DNA of 24,142 nt from Alphaproteobacteria bacterium. Its GTDB lineage: Bacteria; Pseudomonadota; Alphaproteobacteria; UBA8366; Aestuariispiraceae. Where the stretch lies: positions 1 through 24,142 of the forward strand of contig SPJV01000146.1 in assembly GCA_006844765.1 (NCBI GenBank). Reading direction: 5' to 3'. A program made the position numbers and the translations under genes. This document shows positions 15,019 through 21,710 of the stretch, piece by piece (position 1 is the stretch's first letter; every line of letters starts with the position of its first letter). The notes beneath the pieces are model-generated. The model saw only the letters and a program-made list of their open reading frames with translations. It ran no database searches and was not told the origin of the DNA.

Positions 15019-15924
15019 ATGAATTCCAACCAAGGTGAAGGGGCTGCGTCGCGTGACAGGGTTATCGGCGTTGCGGCGATGCTTATGGCAATGGCGATCA
15101 TGCCGGTATCCGATGGCTTGGCGAAGAGCCTCGCCACGTCTTACGCGCCGGAGCAGGTGACTTGGGCGCGGAATGTCGTCCATGCCGGTATTGTGCTGCC
15201 TTTCGTCTTAGGCGTTCACGGCTTCGCAGTGCTGCGACAGAGCATCAACCGCATGCAGCTGATCCGGGCGGGTTGCTTCGTTCTGATGACGGGTTTTTAC
15301 GTCGCAGGGCTGAAATGGACCCCGCTTGCTGACGCGATGGCGACCGTGTTCCTGTTTCCCTTCCTGGTCGTGATCGGATCTGCGTTTTTTCTGGGTGAGA
15401 AAGTCGGAATGCGTCGATGGTGTGCGGTTGCCGTCGGGTTTGCCGGTGTCTTAATGGTGGTCAGGCCCGGGTTTGGGGCGCTTAGTCCCGGCCTTCCGCT
15501 GATTCTGGCCTGCGCCGGCTTTACAGCGGCCTATATCTTATTGACCCGGAAGCTTGCGAGTTCCGCGCCGACACTGGTGATGGGGCTCTTGCCGGCGGTG
15601 CTTGGTACGTTGATGCTGACGCCAGCCGTGCCATTCCGATGGGTCACGCCGGATATTGCCGACGCCCTGGTTATGCTGGCCGTCGGTGTCTGCGCGGCAA
15701 CAGGACATCTGCTGATCGTCGTCGGCTATGCGAAGGCGGAAGCAAGCTTCATTGTCCCCCTGACCTATCTGCAGATCATCTGCGCTGCCGGGATGGGCTA
15801 TGCGCTATTTGGTGATTTGCCGGAGCCTATGACCTGGGTCGGGATCGCCGTCATCGCGGGAAGTGGCATCTTTATCGCGATGCGCGAGAAGCAGAAAGCA
15901 ACCGGTGCTTCCGGCCGCCGATGA
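15019..15924 (+). CDS. EamA (DMT superfamily) transporter
   Basis: This 301-residue inner-membrane protein has ten predicted helices arranged as two EamA repeats. The first contains the conserved end-of-helix pattern FLFPFLVVIGSAFFLGEKVG followed by AVAVGFAGVLMVVRPG. The second contains PLTYLQIICAAGMGYALFGD and TWVGIAVIAGSGIFI. Members export metabolites or amino acids; the substrate here is unknown. ATG 15019 has GGAG at 15010-15013. An in-frame codon at 14896 would put the start deep inside the VOC gene and is not credible. It is probably cotranscribed with the VOC gene. Three tandem 14-base repeats begin at its stop codon. Confidence 0.88.
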   Translation: MNSNQGEGAASRDRVIGVAAMLMAMAIMPVSDGLAKSLATSYAPEQVTWARNVVHAGIVLPFVLGVHGFAVLRQSINRMQLIRAGCFVLMTGFYVAGLKWTPLADAMATVFLFPFLVVIGSAFFLGEKVGMRRWCAVAVGFAGVLMVVRPGFGALSPGLPLILACAGFTAAYILLTRKLASSAPTLVMGLLPAVLGTLMLTPAVPFRWVTPDIADALVMLAVGVCAATGHLLIVVGYAKAEASFIVPLTYLQIICAAGMGYALFGDLPEPMTWVGIAVIAGSGIFIAMREKQKATGASGRR

Positions 15925-15960
15925 TCTGATACCGATGATTTGATACCGATGGTCTGATGC
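15919..15960 (+). repeat. Three tandem 14-bp repeats at a stop codon
   Basis: CGATGATCTGATAC (15919), CGATGATTTGATAC (15933) and CGATGGTCTGATGC (15947) are consecutive near-identical copies with no gap. The first copy contains the stop codon of the EamA gene (15922-15924). GTCTGAT of the third copy (15952-15958) can pair with ATCAGAC at 15970-15976 across an 11-base loop. No T-run follows, so it is not a clear terminator. Confidence 0.8.
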
Positions 15961-15982
15961 AAATGAAAGATCAGACTAAGGG

Positions 15983-16381
15983 TCAGATATCTTCGACCAG
16001 ACCGTCTTGCGTGACCCGGCGATAGAAGCAGTTCTGATAACCGACATGGCAGCAACCGCCATCCCCTTGGGGAAGAACCTTAATCACGATGGCGTCCTGG
16101 TCGCAATCGATCCGCATATCGACCAAGCGCTGGATTTGCCCGCTGGTAGCCCCCTTATGCCAAAGCTCCTGGCGGGAGCGTGACCAATAATGCGCCTCGC
16201 CGGTTGCCAAGGTGCATTTGATCGCCTCATCATTCATATAGGCCAGCATCAGGACTTCACCGGTTTCCGCATGGGTGGTGACCACGGGGACAAGCCCATT
16301 GGCATCAAACTTCGGTGCGAATTGCGAGCCTTGCTCGATTTCCTGTTTTGTCATGCCTGATTGGTCGTGGAGGGTCGTCAT
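15983..16381 (-). CDS. hisI: Phosphoribosyl-AMP cyclohydrolase
   Basis: HisI opens the purine ring of PR-AMP, the third step of histidine synthesis. The 132-residue monofunctional form, without a HisE domain, is usual in alphaproteobacteria. Motifs are ARWM-like LMLAYMN, HYWSRSRQELWHKGATSG, and IDCDQDA with Mg-binding Asp92, Asp94 and Asp96 and zinc ligand Cys93. Zinc-site cysteines then follow in GGCCHVGYQNCFYRR (Cys111, Cys118). ATG 16381 has a GAGAG-type ribosome site; an internal ATG at 16354 would also keep the core. It lies 30 bases downstream of the FemAB-like gene on the same strand and is likely cotranscribed with it. No other his gene is present. Confidence 0.97.
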   Translation of the reverse strand: MTTLHDQSGMTKQEIEQGSQFAPKFDANGLVPVVTTHAETGEVLMLAYMNDEAIKCTLATGEAHYWSRSRQELWHKGATSGQIQRLVDMRIDCDQDAIVIKVLPQGDGGCCHVGYQNCFYRRVTQDGLVEDI

Positions 16382-16411
16382 GGGTTTCTCTCTAAGGCCT
16401 TGGGGCGCGGA

Positions 16412-17323
16412 TCATACGTAGGTGCCGACCAGCTGAAAAGGCTCCCCGCCCATACCGGATTTGAACCGCGCAATTCCTGGCGTTGCGTCCCAGTCCATAC
16501 CACCCAGATCGACCCATTCAACGCCGTCGGCTTGCAGGGCTTTGAGGGCTTCGGCACAGAGCAGATTATTCGCGCTGCGCCGCCGCCCCGCATCCGTCGT
16601 CCAGCCCACCTGATAGGTCGCATCCTTGCCATGGCGCAGAAAGAGCACGCCGGCCAGAGGCTCTGTCTCGTCAGGCAGCCAGGCTTCGAAGGTCGCGGTG
16701 GATGTTTCATCCAGCCTAGCGATCAACTGGCCGGAGGGGGCGGGATAGCCCGCAAGATCACGATGCCGATCATAACGGGAGAGCAACCATCGGGGATCCA
16801 GATTGCGGCGAATTTCCAGCTCCAACCGCCGTGCCTTACGGGTTTCGTAGCGAAAGGCCTGTTCCATCCCGGCTTCCACATCCCCTTTAAGGGCACGCCA
16901 TGCAGAAGCGTAGCCCGTCTTTACCTGCCTGAAACCGGCATCTTCCAGAAGTCTCTGGGCTGCTGGGCCTTCGGGTAATTCGGGCAGGGCTTGCAGCATC
17001 CCTGCTTTGGTCAGCTTGTATTCCTGACGGATCAGGGTGAGGGCGCGGATGCGCTCTTCCGGGAAGGCAGGCTCAAAAAACAAGGGACCGCGGACCAGGC
17101 GCGCATATTTGAAGAACCCCAGAACCTTGCGCTCAAACACCTGGGCGAGGCCGATTGGCGCTTGATCCCGCAGGATCACTGCGCGACGCGGTGTCAGGCC
17201 ATCGACGGCGCGGCTTGCCTCTCCATAATCCCAGCTTTGGAAGGGGTTGGACTTGGACGCCCGGCTCAGGTATGCCCGCCATTCTTCCGGTCGTGCGGTA
17301 TCCCATGTCAGGGACAGTGTCAT
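16412..17323 (-). CDS. GNAT/FemAB-like acyltransferase
   Basis: This 303-residue protein resembles the double-GNAT FemAB/BioF2-like group. The N-terminal domain has SNPFQSWDYGEASRAV, followed by ARLVRGPLFFEP. The C-terminal domain has PLAGVLFLRHGKDATYQVGW, the helix RRSANNLLCAEALKAL, and VEWVDLGGMD with the closing GIARFKSGMGGEP. That ending is the typical last motif of peptidoglycan interpeptide-bridge aminoacyltransferases and related enzymes. Gram-negative members are mostly uncharacterised and may acylate sugars, peptides or lipids rather than build bridges. No membrane segment is seen. It is the first gene of a unit with hisI and diverges from the small membrane protein at 17366 with only 42 bases between. 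Confidence 0.8.
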   Translation of the reverse strand: MTLSLTWDTARPEEWRAYLSRASKSNPFQSWDYGEASRAVDGLTPRRAVILRDQAPIGLAQVFERKVLGFFKYARLVRGPLFFEPAFPEERIRALTLIRQEYKLTKAGMLQALPELPEGPAAQRLLEDAGFRQVKTGYASAWRALKGDVEAGMEQAFRYETRKARRLELEIRRNLDPRWLLSRYDRHRDLAGYPAPSGQLIARLDETSTATFEAWLPDETEPLAGVLFLRHGKDATYQVGWTTDAGRRRSANNLLCAEALKALQADGVEWVDLGGMDWDATPGIARFKSGMGGEPFQLVGTYV

Positions 17324-17365
17324 GGCTTTGGGCCGCCAGCGGATGATTTAAAAAGAGGCAAGGCG

Positions 17366-17578
17366 ATGGGCGAAAAGAAACGCCGTATGGATTCCGGGGC
17401 CAGCACTGCGACACCCCGAAGCCGAAAGCCGGAACCGAAACGGTTCGGTGGCATGCGGATAACCTGGAAGGCGATTGGCATGTTCATGGGCCTGATGGTG
17501 CTGCTCGATATCACCTTTTATGTCCTGTTCCGCTTCGGCTTTGACAGCTGTTGGGGCGTTCTCTGTCTTATCGAGTAG
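17366..17578 (+). CDS. Small single-pass membrane protein
   Basis: This is a 70-residue protein of unknown function. The first 33 residues are basic and low-complexity (MGEKKRRMDS to KPEPKRFGGM). One hydrophobic helix follows at about residues 34-56 (WKAIGMFMGLMVLLDITFYV). The tail is short and ends FDSCWGVLCLIE, with Cys62 and Cys67. The positive-inside rule predicts a cytoplasmic N-terminus and a periplasmic tail, where the two cysteines could form a disulfide. ATG 17366 has AGAGGCAAGG upstream. Length, strong hydrophobic segment and ribosome site argue that it is real, but I know no named family. It diverges from the FemAB-like gene and converges on the CoA-binding gene. Confidence 0.65.
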   Translation: MGEKKRRMDSGASTATPRSRKPEPKRFGGMRITWKAIGMFMGLMVLLDITFYVLFRFGFDSCWGVLCLIE

Positions 17579-17620
17579 TCAGGCCAATGGTGGGGCCAAT
17601 GAGGCGGAGAGTTTTGGCGC

Positions 17621-18151
17621 CTACATTGTCCGTTTTTTGGCGGTGATGACACCGGTATTGAAGCCGTTCCAGCCGAGCTCACCCGACAGCCGGGCATATT
17701 CGATCTTGGGGCAGCGGTTCATGACAACCCGAAGCCCGGCAGCTTCCGCAGTCTCCGCCGCTTCCGGGGAGACGACAGCGAGCTGAAGCCAGATGACCGA
17801 TGGCTGGGGAGAGAGCGCAAGCGCTTCATCCACGATCCCCGACACCGCTTCGGAGCGTCGAAAAATCTGAATCATATCGACGGGGCAGGGAAGGTCCGCA
17901 AGGCTCGCGACGACCGGCTCTCCCAGGATTTCCTTACCGACGGCGCCTGGATTGACCGGGATTATCCGATAGCCCTTCTGCTGCATATACTTCATAGCGA
18001 AGTAGCTGGGGCGGTTCTGGTTTGTGCTGGCACCAATCATCGCGACTGTCCGCACATCCTTGAGAATGCCGCGGATAAACGCATCGGAATAGAAATCATC
18101 CGCATGATCGCGGTCAGATTTAGAGAGGGCGAGGGCAGGGGAACCGTCCAT
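17621..18151 (-). CDS. CoA-binding (YccU-like) protein
   Basis: This 176-residue protein has a single Rossmann CoA-binding domain like that of succinyl-CoA synthetase alpha. VAMIGASTNQNRPSYFAMKY carries the glycine-rich loop. KGYRIIPVNPGAVGKEILGE is the second strand, and PVDMIQIFRRSEAVSGIVDE matches the family's central region. The end of the domain has VIWLQLAVVSPEAAETAEA followed by VMNRCPKIEY. The function is not established; members bind CoA or nucleotides. It lies 32 bases downstream of the crotonase-like gene on the same strand, which suggests a shared acyl-CoA theme. The start at 18151 has AAAGGA upstream. Confidence 0.9.
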   Translation of the reverse strand: MDGSPALALSKSDRDHADDFYSDAFIRGILKDVRTVAMIGASTNQNRPSYFAMKYMQQKGYRIIPVNPGAVGKEILGEPVVASLADLPCPVDMIQIFRRSEAVSGIVDEALALSPQPSVIWLQLAVVSPEAAETAEAAGLRVVMNRCPKIEYARLSGELGWNGFNTGVITAKKRTM

Positions 18152-18183
18152 CCGACGCGATCCTTTCGCTGTTAATGTGGGGT

Positions 18184-19002
18184 CTATTCATTTCGCCAGA
18201 GAGGTGGCCGCTTGTCCATGAATGCCTGAATGCCTTCGTCGCAATCTTTCAGTTCCAGATTGTCGACCATCACTTCGCTGCAATGGGCATAGGCCTCCTC
18301 CAGGCTCATATCGATCTGCTGATAGAAGGCTTCCTTGCCGATCTTTAGTACCAGAGGAGATTTGCCTGCGACGGTTTCTGCGTAGGCTCGGGCCGCGTCA
18401 TCCAGCTCCGCTGCCGGTACCGCCCGATTGATCAACCCGATTTCCAGGGCCTTGGGGGCTGTAATCAATTCTCCCGTCATCAGAAGGTCCAGCGCATGCT
18501 TTCGGGAAACAGTTCGGCTGAGTGCCACCATCGGCGTGGAGCAAAAAAGGCCGAGATTGACCCCCGGTGTGCCGAATTTCGCCTTGTCTGAGGCGATGGC
18601 AAGATCACAGGCGGCGACCAATTGGCAGCCCGCCGCTGCAGCGCCCCCATGGATCTTTGCGATAACCGGCTGGCGCAGTCGGGTCAGCGCGGTCATCAGC
18701 TTTGAGCAGGTCGCGAAGGTCTGTTCCCGGTGGGCGCGGGTCGGTGTTGCCTGCATCTCTTTGAGATCATGGCCACCGCAGAAACCAGGGCCGGACCCTT
18801 CGATGACGACACAAGCAGTCTCGGGATCACGGTCAAGCGCGGCCAGTTCGGCCAATAACGTCTCCATCAACTCCATGGAGAGGGTGTTGTAGTGGTCTGG
18901 CCGATTGAGGGTTAACCAGGCGACCTTGCCGTCACGGCGGCTCAACAGAACCGGTTCTGACGGTGTCTCCATATCTTCAACCATTTCATCAAGGGCAACC
19001 AT
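18184..19002 (-). CDS. Crotonase-family protein, ECHDC3-like
   Basis: This 272-residue enoyl-CoA hydratase/isomerase superfamily protein has the oxyanion-hole segments GFCGGHDLKEM and HGGAAAAGCQLVAACDLAIAS. It most resembles the ECHDC3 branch: GVNLGLFCSTPMVALSRTV followed by the C-terminal MVDNLELKDCDEGIQAFMDK. The two catalytic glutamates of true enoyl-CoA hydratase (rat Glu144 and Glu164) align with glutamine in AAGCQL and glycine in GTPGVN, so normal hydration of 2-enoyl-CoA is unlikely. ECHDC3-type proteins share this loss; their reaction is not clear to me. The start at 19002 has AAAGGA upstream, although in-frame ATGs occur nearby. It is the first gene of a pair with the CoA-binding gene and diverges from a thioesterase. 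Confidence 0.88.
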   Translation of the reverse strand: MVALDEMVEDMETPSEPVLLSRRDGKVAWLTLNRPDHYNTLSMELMETLLAELAALDRDPETACVVIEGSGPGFCGGHDLKEMQATPTRAHREQTFATCSKLMTALTRLRQPVIAKIHGGAAAAGCQLVAACDLAIASDKAKFGTPGVNLGLFCSTPMVALSRTVSRKHALDLLMTGELITAPKALEIGLINRAVPAAELDDAARAYAETVAGKSPLVLKIGKEAFYQQIDMSLEEAYAHCSEVMVDNLELKDCDEGIQAFMDKRPPLWRNE

Positions 19003-19106
19003 GACGCGCGTCCTTTCTCAGGCTGGCAATTTGGCTCTCTATATATCATTCTCTGCGCGATGTGAAAGAATGGCGCGAATGAATGTTGGCTGGGAGCTTG
19101 TACGCG

Positions 19107-19541
19107 ATGAATGAACACGACCCTAAGATCACGAAAGACCGCTTTCATGAAATGCTCGGCGATTCCGCGCCGTTCATGGATAGCTATGACTTTCAGATCT
19201 TGGATATCGGCTATGGAACAGCGTCTGTCGCGGTTCCCTATAACCCCGGATTTATAAGGCCGGGAGGAACCATCGCGGGGCCGGTCATGTTTGCGGCGGC
19301 TGATTTTACGCTTTGGGTCGCGGTGCTCGGCGCCTATGGAGAGGTTCCTCTGGCGGTGACGACCAATATGGCGATCAATTTCCTGCGCAAACCGGAGAAT
19401 GAAACCCTGATCGCAGATGCCCGCCTGTTCAAGATCGGAAAGCGGCTGGCGGTCGGCGATATTTGGGTATCCAATAAAGGGGTGGATGAGCCTTGTGCCC
19501 ATGTCACGGGGACCTATTCCATCCCGCCAATGGCAAAATAG
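19107..19541 (+). CDS. PaaI-like hotdog-fold thioesterase
   Basis: This 144-residue protein has the hotdog signature: a strand-rich N-terminus (YDFQILDIGYGTASVAVPY), the loop NPGFIRPGGTIAGPV leading into the central helix MFAAADFTLWVAVLG, and VPLAVTTNMAINFLRKPENE. This is the PaaI/DUF4442-like thioesterase plan, with the aspartate of AAADF at the position of the usual catalytic acid. It probably hydrolyses an acyl-CoA; the acyl group is unknown. ATG 19107 follows GGGAG at 19092-19096; an upstream in-frame codon at 19083 is weaker. It diverges from the crotonase-like and CoA-binding genes, so this neighbourhood is plausibly an acyl-CoA metabolic locus. Confidence 0.87.
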   Translation: MNEHDPKITKDRFHEMLGDSAPFMDSYDFQILDIGYGTASVAVPYNPGFIRPGGTIAGPVMFAAADFTLWVAVLGAYGEVPLAVTTNMAINFLRKPENETLIADARLFKIGKRLAVGDIWVSNKGVDEPCAHVTGTYSIPPMAK

Positions 19542-19627
19542 GACTGAATAACTGCGGTATTATAATACCTATTTTATAAAACATTGAAAACAAACAGAAA
19601 TTACAGAGTTGCTGTGATTTTTATGCA

Positions 19628-19656
19628 TTGACCTCTTCCGTTTCCGGATGTAAACA
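19628..19656 (+). promoter_or_regulatory. Promoter of rplM-rpsI
   Basis: TTGACC (19628-19633), a 17-base spacer and TAAACA (19651-19656) form a good housekeeping promoter in an AT-rich gap (19542-19627 is otherwise featureless). The predicted start is near 19663, leaving a leader of about 60 bases that opens with a hairpin. Confidence 0.7.
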
Positions 19657-19665
19657 CCCGCATCC

Positions 19666-19687
19666 TTTCGGGGCTGGTGCCCTGAAA
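19666..19687 (+). promoter_or_regulatory. 5' leader hairpin of rplM
   Basis: TTTCGGGGC (19666-19674) pairs with GCCCTGAAA (19679-19687) across the loop TGGT, giving nine pairs with one G-U. It would sit within a few bases of the 5' end of the rplM mRNA. It has no T-run and so is not a terminator. L13 is known to repress its own mRNA in E. coli, so this is a candidate regulatory or stabilising structure. Confidence 0.5.
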
Positions 19688-19722
19688 TCCAGACTTAGTG
19701 ATCAGAGCAAGGTGCCTGAAAG

Positions 19723-20181
19723 ATGAAAACTTATTCGATGAAGCCGTCGGAGGTCGAAAAGACCTGGTTCGTCGTCGATGCGGACGGCATGGTTCTCGGC
19801 CGCATGGCTGCCGAAATCGCCAAAATCCTGCGCGGCAAGCACAAAGCCGGCTATACCCCGCATGTTGATTGCGGCGACAATGTCATTGTCATCAATGCGG
19901 AGAAGGTGAAACTCACCGGCCGTAAGCTGACCGACAAGGTCTACTATCGTCACACCGGTCACCCGGGTGGGATCAAAAGCACCACGCCGCAGGAAATCCT
20001 GCGTGGTCAGTTCCCGCAGCGCATCGTCGAAAAGGCGATTGAGCGCATGGTGCCGCGTGGCCCGCTTGGCCGCCAGCAGATGTCGAACCTGAAGGTCTAT
20101 GCCGGGTCCGAGCATCCGCATGCTGCCCAACAGCCGGTCGACCTCGACCTCGGCGCGCGCCGCGCGCAGAACCGCCGCTAA
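19723..20181 (+). CDS. rplM: 50S ribosomal protein L13
   Basis: L13 is an early-assembly protein of the large subunit. The 152-residue sequence has MKTYSMKPSEVEKTWFVVDA, LGRMAAEIAKILRGKHK, DNVIVINAEKVKLTGRKL, YYRHTGHPGGIK and the signature ERMVPRGPLGRQQMSNLKVY. The C-terminal extension past the E. coli end (about 10 residues) is common in alphaproteobacteria. The start is at 19723, with an AAGGTG ribosome site about ten bases upstream. It is followed after 40 bases by rpsI in the universal L13-S9 order. Confidence 0.99.
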   Translation: MKTYSMKPSEVEKTWFVVDADGMVLGRMAAEIAKILRGKHKAGYTPHVDCGDNVIVINAEKVKLTGRKLTDKVYYRHTGHPGGIKSTTPQEILRGQFPQRIVEKAIERMVPRGPLGRQQMSNLKVYAGSEHPHAAQQPVDLDLGARRAQNRR

Positions 20182-20221
20182 GTTTTCGGCGATCTAGAAG
20201 ACGATTGGAGCCTAGAAGATC

Positions 20222-20716
20222 ATGGCCGATGAAACACAAACCTTGAATGACCTCTCCCAGCTGGGTGACGCGACTGTAGCTGCTGCTGTTGCCGCGCCTT
20301 CGACCCCGGCGGAGCCGCAGATTGACGAACAGGGCCGCGCCTATGCGACGGGTCGCCGGAAAAACGCGGTTGCGCGTGTTTGGATCAAGCCGGGTAGCGG
20401 TCGGATGACCGTCAATGGCAAGGAACTGAACACCTATTTCGCCCGCCCGGTTCTGCAGATGATGGTACGCCAGCCTTTCGAAAAGGCGGGTCGCGACAAT
20501 CAGTATGACGTGATGTGCACGGTCAGCGGCGGAGGCCTTTCCGGTCAAGCCGGTGCAGTGCGTCACGGCATTTCCCGCGCGCTCATCAACTTCGAACCGA
20601 ACTTGCGCCCGACCCTGAAGTCCGGCGGCTTCCTGACCCGCGATAGCCGCGCGGTCGAGCGGAAGAAATACGGCCGCGCGAAAGCCCGCCGCAGCTTCCA
20701 GTTCTCGAAGCGTTAA
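20222..20716 (+). CDS. rpsI: 30S ribosomal protein S9
   Basis: S9 lies in the head of the small subunit and its C-terminal tail reaches the P-site tRNA. The 164-residue form has an N-terminal acidic, alanine-rich extension of about 35 residues, typical of alphaproteobacteria. The conserved body then follows: YATGRRKNAVARVWIKPGSG, GGGLSGQAGAVRHGISRAL, GFLTRDSRAVERKKYGRAKA and the invariant end FQFSKR. The ATG at 20222 is clear. The last codons and stop (20706-20716) are also the left boundary of a long direct repeat that recurs at 22303. Confidence 0.99.
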   Translation: MADETQTLNDLSQLGDATVAAAVAAPSTPAEPQIDEQGRAYATGRRKNAVARVWIKPGSGRMTVNGKELNTYFARPVLQMMVRQPFEKAGRDNQYDVMCTVSGGGLSGQAGAVRHGISRALINFEPNLRPTLKSGGFLTRDSRAVERKKYGRAKARRSFQFSKR

Positions 20717-20846
20717 TCGGAGCAATTGTAATAAAATCAATGACTTATACGGCGTTTTCAGTAGATGGAAACGCCGTACTTGTTTGTCAAGATACTGGGC
20801 TGATCATTGGGATAAACCGGACGTAGATTGCTATCGTCCGCATTGG
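20706..20846 (+). repeat. Direct repeat, left copy (rpsI 3' end, terminator, downstream tail)
   Basis: CGAAGCGTTAA, the end of rpsI, starts a stretch of about 140 bases that recurs at 22303-22445. The first 11 bases are identical. The next 34 bases have the same length in both copies. The hairpin aligns without gaps. The tail shares CATTGGGA, AACCGGAC and ATCGT-CGCATTG, with a single 1-base indel. I estimate around 70 percent identity by eye. Similarity stops near 20846. Confidence 0.8.
20748..20786 (+). terminator. Hairpin terminator after rpsI
   Basis: A 13-pair stem (TACGGCGTTTTCA at 20748-20760 with TGGAAACGCCGTA at 20766-20778, loop GTAGA) lies about 30 bases after the rpsI stop. The T-run is poor (CTTGTTT), so it may be only a partial terminator. 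The matching structure at 22345 has a full T-run. Confidence 0.7.
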
Positions 20847-20885
20847 TGGAAGATGCCTCAACCCAGACAATTTTTTCTTGCCAAA

Positions 20886-21275
20886 CTAGTCTTCAAATAG
20901 GCGTACAAGTAATGGGCACCGAGCTTCTCCGCCTTCGCAATTGGTGAGTAACTCGACCAACGCACCTTCAAGCATTTGAAGGTCGATTATCTTCTGTCGC
21001 ACTTCATCGAGATGTTTGTGACCGATCCGGCTCACGTCCTCACAATTCTCCTTCCGAGACAGTGACAAAGACAGCAATGTCTTTACCTGATTGATTGAGA
21101 AGCCCAGACCTCGACACCGCCGAACAAATCTAAGGCGGGTGATTGCCGCATCGTCATAAACCCGCCTACCGTTTGCTTGCCTGTCAGCAGCTGGGACGAC
21201 GCCTTCGCGTTCATAGTAGCGGATGGCTTCTATGCCTACGCCGCTGCGTTCTGAAGCAACCCCAATCGAGTTCAT
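20886..21275 (-). CDS. merR: MerR-family metal-responsive regulator
   Basis: This 129-residue protein has an N-terminal winged helix (IGVASERSGVGIEAIRYYER, then RVYDDAAITRLRFVRRCRGL), a long dimerisation helix and a C-terminal metal loop. Cysteines at 78, 113 and 120 match the three Hg-binding cysteines of MerR: the first two are 35 apart, exactly as in MerR, while the last pair is 7 apart rather than 9 (CEGGEARCP). The effector is probably Hg(II) or another thiophilic metal. ATG 21275 follows AAGGGG; an upstream in-frame codon at 21314 would run through the operator and is rejected. It diverges from the merT-like gene, and the shared 48-base gap holds a MerR operator. Confidence 0.88.
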   Translation of the reverse strand: MNSIGVASERSGVGIEAIRYYEREGVVPAADRQANGRRVYDDAAITRLRFVRRCRGLGFSINQVKTLLSLSLSRKENCEDVSRIGHKHLDEVRQKIIDLQMLEGALVELLTNCEGGEARCPLLVRLFED

Positions 21276-21286
21276 GCAGTTTCCCC

Positions 21287-21317
21287 TTGATCCTGTAGTA
21301 ACTACAGGATGCATAAT
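21287..21317 (+). promoter_or_regulatory. MerR-type operator-promoter with 19-bp spacer
   Basis: TTGATC (21287-21292) and CATAAT (21312-21317) are separated by 19 bases, the over-long spacer typical of MerR-activated promoters. A perfect dyad, ATCCTGTAG / CTACAGGAT with 3 bases between (21290-21310), fills the spacer. MerR twists such DNA to allow transcription when metal is bound. The predicted start is at or next to the ATG at 21324, which has no ribosome site. Confidence 0.9.
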
Positions 21318-21323
21318 CGACCT

Positions 21324-21710
21324 ATGAACTCAAGAAGAGACAATAGCGTTTGTTTACGTAGCGATGCCTTTCAGAACGTTGCCCTCGCATTTGCGACGTC
21401 GCTCGCGTTCTTGTCGGCTTCCTGCTGTATCCTGCCACTGGCTCTCACCATTGTTGGATTGGGTGGGGCATGGTTGTCGTTTCTGGGGCTGCTCGTCGCC
21501 TACCGCGAAATCATCCTGATCATCGTGACGGTTATTATTGCCTATTTATGGTTCCGCATTTCGACAACAGGCGAAAGACCTATTCGGTGGCGGCGAGGCG
21601 TTGCTATGGCGAGTGTGGCGTCCTTGGCCACTGGCGTCGCCTGGACCGCGCCGTTATGGGAGTGGGACATTACCAAGATCTTGATGGATATATGGACAAA
21701 CGGACAATGA
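21324..21710 (+). CDS. MerT-like metal transporter, no cytosolic Cys pair
   Basis: This 128-residue inner-membrane protein has three hydrophobic segments. The first contains the vicinal cysteines of mercuric transporters (FLSASCCILPLALTIVGLGG, Cys34-Cys35), and GGAWLSFLGLLVAYREI matches the MerT loop and second helix. The third helix is about residues 93-111. MerT normally has a second cysteine pair in the loop between helices 2 and 3, which passes Hg(II) to MerA. Here that loop (RISTTGERPIRWRR) has none. The only other cysteine is Cys10. ATG 21324 is chosen because it fits the promoter; an ATG at 21309 is upstream of the -10 box. The stop overlaps the next start in ATGA. Confidence 0.78.
   Translation: MNSRRDNSVCLRSDAFQNVALAFATSLAFLSASCCILPLALTIVGLGGAWLSFLGLLVAYREIILIIVTVIIAYLWFRISTTGERPIRWRRGVAMASVASLATGVAWTAPLWEWDITKILMDIWTNGQ

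Noticed and set aside
21470..21706. Upstream extension of the MerF-like protein
   Set aside because: It lies wholly inside the merT-like gene and is unconserved. MerF similarity begins exactly at ATG 21707.
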